Assembly: GCF_019890935.1 (NCBI RefSeq)
Contig: NZ_CP082333.1
Coordinates: forward strand, 1,700,001-1,764,000
Reading direction: 5' to 3'
Length of the DNA stretch: 64,000 bases
From: Exiguobacterium acetylicum
GTDB lineage: Bacteria; Bacillota; Bacilli; Exiguobacteriales; Exiguobacteriaceae
Position numbers and translations under genes: made by a program. Of this stretch, positions 16,696-24,995 are shown one piece after another (the first letter of the stretch is position 1; each line of letters opens with the position of its first letter). The notes beneath the pieces were generated by a model. That model was not told where the DNA came from, made no database searches, and was given only the letters and a program-made list of their open reading frames with translations.

Positions 16696-19332
16696 ATGTT
16701 TCGTTTTGTCTTAAACCAGTGGCGCCGGCAACGTGGAAAATTCATTTTGACGCTCGTCGGTGCGCTCATCATCAGCGCTGGACTCAGTCTGATGTTCAAC
16801 TTGACCGATTCAAGTCAGGGTACGGTCGAACAGACGTTACAAAAGAAATGGTCGTCCGCGTATGATATCGTCGTTCGACCGAAAGGCAGTCAGATGACGA
16901 CGGAGTCGAGTAAGTTACTCGAACCGAATTATCTTAATGGGATTAACGGTGGGATTTCGTTTAAACAATATCAACAAATCAAACAAATGAATGAGGTTGA
17001 TATTGCAGCCCCGGTCGCTGTCATGGGGTATGTCATGTCTAATGTTTCCTTTGAAAAAGCGATTAAAATTCCTTCCACACCAGGAATCTATCGTTTTACA
17101 GAAACCACTTATATTCAAAACGGCTTCAAGAAAGAGCGACAATCAAAAACTGTGCTTCATCTTGCTCAAGGAACAAAAGTTCAAGTTCCTGAGAACGCTT
17201 CATTCATTTCTGAACAAATTGATGGTTTTTCAACGGCTGTCGCTAGAAATCCAGTCCTGATCGTCGGTATTGATCCAAAAGAAGAAGCACGGTTGGTCGG
17301 TCTGGACAAGAGTGTACGTACGACGAACAAATCCCGATACTTCAATTCGACCGATCACCATGAGTCAGACGCGGCTAATAATCAAAATATCATCCCGATC
17401 TTAGTGAATCCGAATTCTTTTAATAAGGGAAGTTACGACTATGATATCGAACGTCTCGATGCTCCTTATCAAACCGAACAAGACCAGCAAAAACTAATTG
17501 ATAAGGTCATCAAAACACAACCAAAACGGTCTATTATCAATTCTCCTCTTGCCTCTTATCCCGCTAAGAGTATTCAACACCTTTCCATCCCAACCGCTAA
17601 AGTAGAAGAAACCTATCTGCGAACGATGGTTGAAAAAACGAACAGCTTACAAACGGATTCTGAATATGCAGAAGGAGGACAATTGGTTTATCAATCTGGC
17701 CCTCTTCAATTCCAATCAACGCTTAGTCCATTTACAAGCCGATGGAGCAACGCTTTCGAAGTATCCGCGACGTCGACACGAATTTCAGGAATCGGTATTG
17801 AGAAGGAACTTATTTCAGATAAAGGATATCGCTCCCTCACATCGATGGGACAAAAGGTTAAAAAACCAGAACCAGGCTCATCTAATGTCCGCTTTCCATT
17901 TTTACAATTTAAAGTCGTTGGTCTGTACGATCCGAAAAACATCAAGGTCTCAAAAGACCCGCTGAACGAGTTACCAATGGAAACTTATCGTCCTTCGTCT
18001 GCCGATCTTGTTTTAGATGCGAAGGGGGAACCTGTCAACCCAGCGAAATCGATTGATACGTCTGGTAATCCCGTCGGACTGTTGACGAGTTCTCCAAACA
18101 TCCTGACGACGATTGACAGCGCGCGAGCAGTCAATGGTGAACAAGCCATTTCTTCGATTCGCCTTAAAATCAAAGGCGCTTCGACCGTCAGTGAAGCATC
18201 GGAGCAACTACTCCAAGACGTGAAAAAGCAAATCGAACAGAAAACTGGATTAATGGTCACAATTACTAAGGGTTCCTCTCCTCAACCCGTCGTCACGAAG
18301 GTTGTCGATGACGGTAAGACGCTTGGCTGGATCGAACAACCGTGGATCCACATCGGTGCTGCGATGACAATCTTCCGCGAGACGAGTGTTGGGTTCTCAG
18401 GCGTCATCTTCGCGATGCTTGCCGTCGCGATCGTCTATGTCCTCGCGACGAGCTATGTCTCGATGTTAGCGCGTCGGAAAGAATTCGCTGTTTTACTCGC
18501 ACTCGGATGGCGGACGAAGGATCTCTACAAAATCGTTTTGATCGAGGCGGCGATTCTCGCTGGATTCGTCTCGACGGTCGCCTTGATTGTTGAAGGAATC
18601 TTCTCATATGTTCGTAATGAAGCGATGAACGGCTGGAGCCTTCTTTGGATCGCGTTGTTCAGTCTCGTCATCTACCTCGCTGGTGCGACCTGGTCAGCTT
18701 GGACGATTCGCCGCATCTCACCGTACGAAGCGATCAAGACCGGTGAATACGCGAAAGCCGCTCGCGTCGGACTGAAACTTCGTTCGACTGCGACACTCGC
18801 ACTAAAGGAACTGATCGGGAAATGGAAGCGTAATAGCCTGTCCGTTCTCTCAATCGCTTTACCGACGGCACTGCTGACGTTCTTCTTATTCGTGACGTTC
18901 CATTTACAAGGTGTTCTTTACACGTCGTGGCTCGGTCAATTCGTCGCCCTGCAAGTCGGTCCGATGCATTACGTTACGATGGGCGTTGCAATCACAATCG
19001 CTATTTTGACGACAGGTGAAATCATGTGGCAAAACGTCACCGATCGCCGCGCCTCACTCGCCGTCTTAAAAGCGCTCGGCTGGACGAACAGAGCGATCCG
19101 ACAGTTGATTGTCCTTGAAGGCTTCCTGGTCGGTCTGATTTCCGGAGTCATTGGACTGATTGTTGCTTATACGACGATTTATGTCTTGTATGACCTCGTA
19201 CCGTGGAATGAACCGTTGTTGATTGGCGTATCGCTCGCCTTACCGATTTTGTTCGGTGTCATCGCCGCCTTCATCCCAGCTCAACTGGCAGCACGTGTCC
19301 AACCGTATCAAGAACTAAAAGATGCTTCGTAA
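16696..19332 (+). CDS. Large FtsX-family ABC permease, copy 3
   Basis: 878 residues with the same build as copies 1 and 2: TM1 near residues 15-37, variable extracellular region of about 300 residues, conserved GLYDPKNIKVSKDPLNELP block, then two FtsX halves with eight membrane segments in total for the protein. The first 100 residues are almost identical to copy 2 and the last 350 nearly identical to copy 1. It is the last permease and is followed after 17 bases by the HAD phosphatase gene. The three ectodomains probably see different ligands or partners. Confidence 0.85.
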   Translation: MFRFVLNQWRRQRGKFILTLVGALIISAGLSLMFNLTDSSQGTVEQTLQKKWSSAYDIVVRPKGSQMTTESSKLLEPNYLNGINGGISFKQYQQIKQMNEVDIAAPVAVMGYVMSNVSFEKAIKIPSTPGIYRFTETTYIQNGFKKERQSKTVLHLAQGTKVQVPENASFISEQIDGFSTAVARNPVLIVGIDPKEEARLVGLDKSVRTTNKSRYFNSTDHHESDAANNQNIIPILVNPNSFNKGSYDYDIERLDAPYQTEQDQQKLIDKVIKTQPKRSIINSPLASYPAKSIQHLSIPTAKVEETYLRTMVEKTNSLQTDSEYAEGGQLVYQSGPLQFQSTLSPFTSRWSNAFEVSATSTRISGIGIEKELISDKGYRSLTSMGQKVKKPEPGSSNVRFPFLQFKVVGLYDPKNIKVSKDPLNELPMETYRPSSADLVLDAKGEPVNPAKSIDTSGNPVGLLTSSPNILTTIDSARAVNGEQAISSIRLKIKGASTVSEASEQLLQDVKKQIEQKTGLMVTITKGSSPQPVVTKVVDDGKTLGWIEQPWIHIGAAMTIFRETSVGFSGVIFAMLAVAIVYVLATSYVSMLARRKEFAVLLALGWRTKDLYKIVLIEAAILAGFVSTVALIVEGIFSYVRNEAMNGWSLLWIALFSLVIYLAGATWSAWTIRRISPYEAIKTGEYAKAARVGLKLRSTATLALKELIGKWKRNSLSVLSIALPTALLTFFLFVTFHLQGVLYTSWLGQFVALQVGPMHYVTMGVAITIAILTTGEIMWQNVTDRRASLAVLKALGWTNRAIRQLIVLEGFLVGLISGVIGLIVAYTTIYVLYDLVPWNEPLLIGVSLALPILFGVIAAFIPAQLAARVQPYQELKDAS

Positions 19333-19349
19333 ACTAAGGAGTTGTACAC

Positions 19350-19877
19350 ATGAATTCTATTCAGGCAATATTTCTTGACCGAGACGGAACGATTGGTGGA
19401 GATGCTACCGTCCACTACCCTGGAACGTTTGCGCTATTTCCATACGTTTCTTCGCTAATCGAACGCTTACGTAATCAAGGGATTTTACTGATTGCGTTTA
19501 CGAATCAACCTGGTATCTCAAAAGGATTGGCGCGTGAAGAGGATTTTCGGACAGAATTACTGAGCTTTGGCTTTGATGATACGCTGATTTGCCCGCATGC
19601 CGCGGAAGATTGTTGCACCTGTCGCAAACCATCACCTGAATTATTAAAACAAGCACAAGCAAAACACGATCTCCGACTCGATCAATGTGTCGTCATCGGG
19701 GACCGATGGAGTGATATGATGGCAGCTGCGCACGCCGGGTGTATCAAAATTTTAGTCCGAACCGGTGCTGGAGAGAGCTCCATTCGTGATTACGCTGATC
19801 GCGTGGAACAAGCAAACGTCGACTATATTGCCGACGACTTAACGGACGCGATCGCTTGGCTCGATACACAAAACTGA
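19350..19877 (+). CDS. HAD-IIIA hydrolase (histidinol-phosphatase/GmhB-like)
   Basis: 175 residues with the HAD motif I FLDRDGT (nucleophile D10, acid D12), motif II in IAFTNQPGI, and motif III/IV CRKPSPELL and VIGDRWSDMMAA. A zinc-knuckle-like CPHAAEDCCTC loop matches the histidinol phosphatase / heptose bisphosphatase subgroup. It should dephosphorylate a small phosphorylated sugar or amino alcohol. It follows permease copy 3 with an AAGGAG site and closes the cluster before a terminator. There is no heptose or histidine gene next to it, so the substrate is open. Confidence 0.85.
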   Translation: MNSIQAIFLDRDGTIGGDATVHYPGTFALFPYVSSLIERLRNQGILLIAFTNQPGISKGLAREEDFRTELLSFGFDDTLICPHAAEDCCTCRKPSPELLKQAQAKHDLRLDQCVVIGDRWSDMMAAAHAGCIKILVRTGAGESSIRDYADRVEQANVDYIADDLTDAIAWLDTQN

Positions 19878-19880
19878 ACA

Positions 19881-19922
19881 AACAAAAAGGCGCACTTCCA
19901 CAACGGAAGTCGCGCCTTTGTT
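19881..19922. terminator. Bidirectional intrinsic terminator
   Basis: AAAGGCGC-A-CTTCC and GGAAG-T-CGCGCCTTT form a long stem around ACAAC, flanked by an A-run on the left and TTTG on the right. It ends the exporter cluster and, on the other strand, the small gene at 19921-20007. Confidence 0.75.
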
Positions 19923-20007
19923 AATGCTTTGAACGTTTTGGTTGAGAAGATGCGTAGACACTGACCGCTAACACAAATAAGATTGAAAACCATGTCCAAA
20001 ATGACAT
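19921..20007 (-). CDS. 28-aa single-TM peptide
   Basis: A short frame coding for a 28-residue peptide that begins MSFWTWFSILFVLAVSVYAS and ends in a basic QPKRSKH tail. A perfect CAAAGGAGGCG ribosome site stands 6 bases before the ATG, which is the main support. It looks like a membrane-inserted small protein, hydrophobic first with a positive tail inside. Its stop lies within the bidirectional terminator stem. Function unknown. Confidence 0.5.
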   Translation of the reverse strand: MSFWTWFSILFVLAVSVYASSQPKRSKH

Positions 20008-20078
20008 GTTATCGCCTCCTTTGAATGATGCGTAGGTACTTTAACTATCTTCTTTTCATTACCAATAAACCCCTGCAA

Positions 20079-20201
20079 TCATTTATTAGCGATTTTTCGT
20101 AACAGATAAAGCGCGTAGATGATCGATGGAACAGCCATCGCCATGAGGATGAGATGGACACTTCCGAATAACACGTTCACAGCTAGATTAAAATCTGACA
20201 C
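20079..20201 (-). CDS. 40-aa single-TM peptide (GTG start)
   Basis: Reads (M)SDFNLAVNVLFGSVHLILMA and continues with MAVPSIIYALYLLRKIANK; one membrane segment with a basic end. The GTG start has GTAGGAGG 7 bases upstream. It lies 71 bases upstream of the other small peptide gene on the same strand, so the two probably form one transcript. No family recognised. Confidence 0.45.
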   Translation of the reverse strand: MSDFNLAVNVLFGSVHLILMAMAVPSIIYALYLLRKIANK

Positions 20202-20466
20202 TTTTGTTTCCTCCTACAGCTTAATACTACTTCTAGTTACTCTTCTAGAATAATACATTAAATCGTGTTCGACGCCTTACAATTATGTAATAAATTTCAA
20301 TTCACATTCTTTTTCCAATACTTCACGTTACACTGAACGTATGAGAAAGAGAAAGTACTCATCGATGGTCTTCTCTTTTACTTGAACAATTAGCTGATAT
20401 TGTACACCTGTTTTTGATCAATCATCATTATGAATCAGCTAATCGTTATTTAAAGGAGTGAACGTA

Positions 20467-21723
20467 GTGCATATCTTAACTAACCAATTAGTCGAATTCA
20501 TTATCGAGAAGTATCAGTTAAATGATTACATTCTCTATGAGTCATCTTACGCTCGACACAAACGGAACGACCAAACCGTCTACTCTTTTGAAACGTTTTG
20601 GATTCCACGAGATGCATCGGTTATCGAGGAAGAGGATAACACGATGCTTCCTGAAGGAACCGTGCAGATTACAATTGACCCTGTCACGAAACGAACGACG
20701 ACGTTATCCTTACACGGTTCGACCCCGATTCATTCCGTTCCTGACGATTTACGTGAGCCAACCACTCGGATCGCTTGGATCGAATCAGAGACTGATATGA
20801 TCCATGGTACGCATTTCATGCTCGAAGAAGAAAACGACACTTTTTTCAGTTATGTGAGTTGTCACGAAGGGATTCGGCTTTCACCCGATTGTTTCATTCA
20901 CTTGACGTTAACGGAAAACGGTCAACTCGATGAGTTGTTCCTATACGGTCCTCACCCGAGTGATCATCATGTGAATCAGGAACCTTTCGCTTTAACGCTC
21001 GAGGACATCGACTCGCTAGCTAAACAACAAATAAAGTGGTTCTCCTATACAAAACCAGGACATCAATACGCGCATACTGTCGTCGAGACGATCGTGACGC
21101 AAGAAGGGTCTATCCTTGTGCCTAGTAAACTGGATTTCACGTCATCACTTGATCGAAATGACATCTTAACGTGGGCAAATCCGTCAACTTCAATTCTCAA
21201 GCGCCATCCTTTCCAATCAGCAGCAAGCGTGACAGCAGAGGATGTGATCATGCAGACTGAACATCCTGATTTTCATCCAATCCAGCAAGAGACAGTGAAT
21301 GCCTGTCGAATTGCGGTTCAAGAAATCGTCCAAAACGTCTACCCCAGTGAATCCGGACAATGGGCGATTCGGTACATCTACCGGCAACATCCCTACCTTG
21401 CTGTCAAATTGTCACGCGCGTATCCGACGTCATATGTTGATCAGCAAAGACGCGTCACAATTCTCCTTGACGAAAAGACGCTTAACTGGATTAGCTTGAC
21501 CGACGATCAGGAACTCCATACCGCGCTCGCATCCGTTACTGCACCAAAGCTCGAGGATGATCAGCAAGACATCATCTTCAATGCATTACGTCCGTACCTT
21601 TTGCTCACGCCGCGTTATGTGTTCGATATCTCAAAAGGTCAATACGTTCTTTGTGGCAAGCTTGACTCGAACCATGCCTACTTACCAGCAACAAATGAGG
21701 TCGTTTTAATACGTGATCTATAA
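20467..21723 (+). CDS. Unknown 418-aa protein, paralogue 1 (possible YcdB/YcdC-repeat type)
   Basis: Starts at the GTG at 20467; an earlier GTG at 20458 falls inside the AAAGGAG ribosome site and is rejected. The protein is soluble and acidic and looks bipartite: an N-terminal half with YSFETFWIP...GTVQITIDPVTKRTT and a middle IAWIESE block, and a C-terminal half ending YVLCGKLDSNHAYLPATNEVV. The alternation of strands and the DxxTKRTT/DSNHAYLP turns recall the repeated YcdB/YcdC domain of Bacillus, but this is a weak resemblance. Its neighbour at 21754 is a clear paralogue, about 40 percent alike by eye. Confidence 0.6.
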   Translation: MHILTNQLVEFIIEKYQLNDYILYESSYARHKRNDQTVYSFETFWIPRDASVIEEEDNTMLPEGTVQITIDPVTKRTTTLSLHGSTPIHSVPDDLREPTTRIAWIESETDMIHGTHFMLEEENDTFFSYVSCHEGIRLSPDCFIHLTLTENGQLDELFLYGPHPSDHHVNQEPFALTLEDIDSLAKQQIKWFSYTKPGHQYAHTVVETIVTQEGSILVPSKLDFTSSLDRNDILTWANPSTSILKRHPFQSAASVTAEDVIMQTEHPDFHPIQQETVNACRIAVQEIVQNVYPSESGQWAIRYIYRQHPYLAVKLSRAYPTSYVDQQRRVTILLDEKTLNWISLTDDQELHTALASVTAPKLEDDQQDIIFNALRPYLLLTPRYVFDISKGQYVLCGKLDSNHAYLPATNEVVLIRDL

Positions 21724-21753
21724 AGTGAAGATAGATATAAAGGAGTGAACGAG

Positions 21754-23028
21754 TTGCATCCATTAACGAAAGATTTAATCTCCCATATCCAAGACAAATA
21801 TCAACTGAACGATTATGTCTTACATGAAACCTTCTATCGCCGTGAAAAAATTCATGGTGAAACGCAATATTCGCTTGAGACGTGTTGGTTACCCATCAAT
21901 CACGGCCCTTGGTCTGAAGATGAGAGTTATCCAGACGGTACGATAGAGATCCAAGTCGATACGGCTACAAAACGAACGACTGCGATCCACAAAAATGGCG
22001 CTGTCGCGATTCATTCAGTTCCAGAGGATTTACGTGATTCAGACATACGGATTGCTTGGCTTGAGCAAGAATTAGGAATGACGTTCGAGAAGCAGTTCAT
22101 GTTCCTTACGCATCAAGATTCTCTGTATCAGTACGTCAACTGTCATCACGGGATTCGCCTCTCCCCTGGTCTGTTCATATCGCTTGAGCTAACGAATGAA
22201 GGAGCGCTCGATTCTTTCAGTGTCTATGGAACCCCCGCGCTGAGTAACAAGTATTCGACTGAACCGTTCACATTGTCACCTATACAAATCGCACCGATCA
22301 TATCAGAACAAATACGGTTCTTTTTTGCACCTGATGACCAACAACCAATACAAGCGCATGCAATTGAAGAAATCTTTGTTTCTCAAGACGGCTTGCGCAC
22401 GTATCTTCTAAGTAATCCCGAAACTTCGTCCGTTGCCATGAACGAGATCGTGACATGGGACAAACCGTCCACCTTCTCCTATACGCGCAAATTGATTAAG
22501 CGGCGAGACGCTGTCACGGCACTCGATGCCGAAGCTCAAACGCCACATCCGGATTACCGACCGTTGACTGACGAGATGCTGGAAACATGTCAGTCGATTG
22601 CTGTAGATCTCATCGCTGCCGAATATCCGGAGGAGTCCGGAGCGTGGACGATTCAAGAAATCCATCGGGATTTTCCATTCATTAACGTAGTAGTACGCCG
22701 GACTCTTGACGACATAAATCTCGCTTACAAACGTCGTTTAACGATTCTTTTGATCGAAGATACTTTTGAAGTCAGCCTAATCGTTGATAATGAAGCATTT
22801 ATTGACCTCTATCATGACTCGACACAAGGATTGCCTGATAGCGTTCCGGAAGAAGTCATACGTCACGCACTCATGCCTTACCTGACATTGAAACCGTATT
22901 ATGTTTTCGACCGGGCACTTGACCACTATGTTCTCTGTGGTTTGCTTGACTCGAACCACGCTTACTTACCGGCAACAAATGAGGTCGTCTTACTCGAAGA
23001 CCTGTATGTCATTTCAGCCACTGATTGA
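21754..23028 (+). CDS. Unknown 424-aa protein, paralogue 2
   Basis: Starts at the TTG at 21754 behind AAAGGAG; the layout ribosome site-TGAACG-AG-start is the same as in the paralogue before it, which also supports both starts. The sequence follows paralogue 1 over its full length (KYQLNDYVLHE, TKRTTAI, IHSVPEDLRD, the YVNCHHGIRLSP block, LDSNHAYLPATNEVVLLEDL) with a ten-residue longer tail. No signal peptide. Its 3' end overlaps the convergent nucleotidyltransferase gene by 20 bases. Function unknown. Confidence 0.6.
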   Translation: MHPLTKDLISHIQDKYQLNDYVLHETFYRREKIHGETQYSLETCWLPINHGPWSEDESYPDGTIEIQVDTATKRTTAIHKNGAVAIHSVPEDLRDSDIRIAWLEQELGMTFEKQFMFLTHQDSLYQYVNCHHGIRLSPGLFISLELTNEGALDSFSVYGTPALSNKYSTEPFTLSPIQIAPIISEQIRFFFAPDDQQPIQAHAIEEIFVSQDGLRTYLLSNPETSSVAMNEIVTWDKPSTFSYTRKLIKRRDAVTALDAEAQTPHPDYRPLTDEMLETCQSIAVDLIAAEYPEESGAWTIQEIHRDFPFINVVVRRTLDDINLAYKRRLTILLIEDTFEVSLIVDNEAFIDLYHDSTQGLPDSVPEEVIRHALMPYLTLKPYYVFDRALDHYVLCGLLDSNHAYLPATNEVVLLEDLYVISATD

Positions 23029-23539
23029 TTCGTTTCTTTACTATTTGCGGAAGAACGAGGCTTCTCAGCTGTTCGAGACGCTTACGGTCGACTTCCTGTT
23101 TCGTAAATACGTCTTCAATCATCGTGACCTTTTGTTCCCGCCCCGGAATCAGTTGATAGATGACGTACCAATCGACGAGTGCCATGAACGGAAGTCCAAC
23201 TGAATCGATCGATTGTTCAGCAAACGGATAGACGAACACGCCCTCGTCATGGCGAACCTGTAGTCCGCTCATCAGATCGAGATCGATTCCTTCGATCATA
23301 AATTCTTGGAACACTTCCGTCGCGTAAAGTGACGTCTCGTCTTGTTCAACGACAGTTCCCATCTCAGATAACAATAGGACTGCCCGTTCGGCGTCCGCTA
23401 ACGCGACGACGAGATCGATGTCGCGCGGAGTGACAGGCAGTCCATGATGGTGTAACAATAATGAACCACCGATGCCAAACTGAATCCGTTCTTGCTGCAA
23501 ACACGCGACGACTTTTTCTAAGACTTGCTCAAGACTCAT
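23009..23539 (-). CDS. Nucleotidyltransferase-fold protein
   Basis: 176 residues with an NTase signature: GIGGSLLLHHHGL at about residue 22 and RDIDLVVAL at about 39, plus a later Asp in EGIDLDLMSG as the third carboxylate. This resembles the AbiEii/MNT-like or antibiotic nucleotidyltransferase group, but the family is diverse and no toxin/antitoxin partner is adjacent. The start overlaps the stop of the TetR regulator by ATGA, so it is co-expressed with that regulator. Confidence 0.7.
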   Translation of the reverse strand: MSLEQVLEKVVACLQQERIQFGIGGSLLLHHHGLPVTPRDIDLVVALADAERAVLLLSEMGTVVEQDETSLYATEVFQEFMIEGIDLDLMSGLQVRHDEGVFVYPFAEQSIDSVGLPFMALVDWYVIYQLIPGREQKVTMIEDVFTKQEVDRKRLEQLRSLVLPQIVKKRINQWLK

Positions 23540-24123
23540 CGTCGGAACCCCGCTGCTCGAAACGGCCCTTCCATCGAAATCGTAAAGATGATTCGAGCAA
23601 TCTCTTCCGGTGATGTCTCGTTTGAATGGCTCAACCAGGATTCGATGACACCGAGATGGGCGGCTGAGAGATAGGCAATGAGATAATTTTCTGGAACGAG
23701 CCGTTCTCCTTGTTCCGGTAGTCCTGAAAACAGAATCTGTTGCATGTAATCACGGACCCGGTTCCGAAACATCCCGTCACTCGTCGGACTGAGTAGGATT
23801 CGCATCAGCGTCCGGTGTTCATAAAGAAACGTCAGAAACGGAATAATTCGTCGGTACGGTGAGTCCTCCTTTTGGTTGATTAAGACAAAGGGAATCTCGC
23901 GTTCAAACGTCGCTTCAATCTTTTCAAAAATCTCATTCGTCATCCGCTCGAGTAGTTCGTATTTATCCGCGTAATGATGATAGAACGTCCCGCGGTTGAC
24001 TTCCGCCCGATCTGTCAACAACTTGATCGTCACGGCATCAAAACCAACTTCGTCGATCAGCTGAAGGAACGTCTCACGAATCCTCCGGTCAGTCCGGATA
24101 ACGCGTAAATCCTGTTTTTTCAT
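23536..24123 (-). CDS. TetR/AcrR-family transcriptional regulator
   Basis: 195 residues from the ATG at 24123 (AAAGAGGCG upstream; the frame extends 8 codons further without support). N-terminal helix-turn-helix: RRIRETFLQLIDEVGFDAVT then LLTDRAEVNRGTFYHHYADKYELLE, a standard TetR_N pattern. The C-terminal half is the ligand domain of the YhgD/TetR_C_33-like type. It is divergent from the ABC exporter at 24279, and the intergenic region holds two dyads likely to be its operators. Expected role: repressor of the exporter and of itself. Confidence 0.88.
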   Translation of the reverse strand: MKKQDLRVIRTDRRIRETFLQLIDEVGFDAVTIKLLTDRAEVNRGTFYHHYADKYELLERMTNEIFEKIEATFEREIPFVLINQKEDSPYRRIIPFLTFLYEHRTLMRILLSPTSDGMFRNRVRDYMQQILFSGLPEQGERLVPENYLIAYLSAAHLGVIESWLSHSNETSPEEIARIIFTISMEGPFRAAGFRR

Positions 24124-24159
24124 TGAAATCGCCTCTTTCTTCAACATTTTAGAAGGATG

Positions 24160-24175
24160 TGTCGCTTAAGCGACA
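24160..24175. promoter_or_regulatory. Perfect 16-bp palindrome, candidate TetR operator
   Basis: TGTCGCTTAAGCGACA is a perfect palindrome 37 bases upstream of the TetR start and about 20 bases before the -35 box of the divergent exporter promoter, well placed to repress the regulator gene. Confidence 0.55.
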
Positions 24176-24194
24176 GATGGACGTCAACTGGTCA

Positions 24195-24251
24195 TTGCTC
24201 CCAGTTTCTCTCCCTTTTATAATGAAATTAATCAACACGTTGTTCAATAAT
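24195..24251 (+). promoter_or_regulatory. Exporter promoter with overlapping dyad operator
   Basis: TTGCTC (24195-24200) and TATAAT (24218-24223) with 17-base spacing form a good SigA promoter. Starting 4 bases after the -10 box, ATTAATCAACA (24227-24237) and TGTTCAATAAT (24241-24251) form an inverted repeat (9 of 11 arm positions pair, CGT centre), the usual place and size for a TetR operator. Confidence 0.6.
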
Positions 24252-24278
24252 TATTTTATAAAAAGGAGGGAGAATACG

Positions 24279-24995
24279 ATGGATTTACGACTGAACGGTG
24301 TATCAAAATCGTTTCATCAACAGAACGTCCTCCAACAGATTGATCTTTTGATTCCGTCCGGTGAGATTTGTGGCTTGCTCGGTCCGTCAGGTTCTGGTAA
24401 GACGACACTGATTCGTTTGATGATTGGTGCGATCCAGGCAGACGCAGGTTCGATTCAGATTGGTGACACTTCGATGCCAAGCTTCAAGATGTTATCGCAG
24501 ATTGGTTTCATGCCACAAAACGATGCTTTGTATGAGGATTTATCGGGGCTTGCGAACCTGCAATTTTTCGGTTCCTTATACAACATGTCCCGTCAGGATT
24601 TAGCAAAACGCATCGAGGAGGTCTTGACACTCGTCGATTTAACGAATGATCAAAAAAAGCTCGTTCGCCATTATTCCGGCGGGATGAAGAAACGATTGTC
24701 CCTCGCCATCTCAATCTTGCATCGTCCGACCGTCTTATTCCTGGATGAGCCGACCGTCGGGATTGATCCCGTGTTACGCCGCCAGATTTGGAATCAATTC
24801 CAAGCGATTCGTGCGCAAGGTACGACGATTGTCGTCTCGACCCACGTCATGGATGAAATCAATGAATGTGACCGGGCAGCATTGATCTATAACGGTCGGA
24901 TCATCGCCTACGATCCGCTCGACCGTTTGCTCGCACAGACTGAAAACGGTCAGGTCGAGGAACTGTTCCTGCTCGCTGGAAAGGACGTGACGTGA
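24279..24995 (+). CDS. ABC-2 type exporter ATP-binding protein
   Basis: 238 residues from the ATG at 24279, preceded by AAAAGGAGGG; the frame is open upstream but without a ribosome site. Motifs: Walker A GPSGSGKTT, Q-loop FMPQNDALYEDL, signature YSGGMKKRLSLA, Walker B VLFLDEPTVGIDP, H-switch VSTHVMDE. This is the DrrA/NatA-like group that partners ABC-2 permeases, and such a permease follows with a 1-base overlap. Likely drug or lipid export, induced when the TetR ligand is present. Confidence 0.92.
   Translation: MDLRLNGVSKSFHQQNVLQQIDLLIPSGEICGLLGPSGSGKTTLIRLMIGAIQADAGSIQIGDTSMPSFKMLSQIGFMPQNDALYEDLSGLANLQFFGSLYNMSRQDLAKRIEEVLTLVDLTNDQKKLVRHYSGGMKKRLSLAISILHRPTVLFLDEPTVGIDPVLRRQIWNQFQAIRAQGTTIVVSTHVMDEINECDRAALIYNGRIIAYDPLDRLLAQTENGQVEELFLLAGKDVT

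Noticed and set aside
20458-20466. GTG at 20458 as start of the first 420-residue paralogue
   Set aside because: It lies inside the AAAGGAG ribosome site; the GTG at 20467 is well spaced and matches the layout of the second paralogue.
24159-24278. N-terminal extension of the exporter ATPase from 24159
   Set aside because: It would run through the promoter and both dyads; the ATG at 24279 has a strong ribosome site and gives the normal length.
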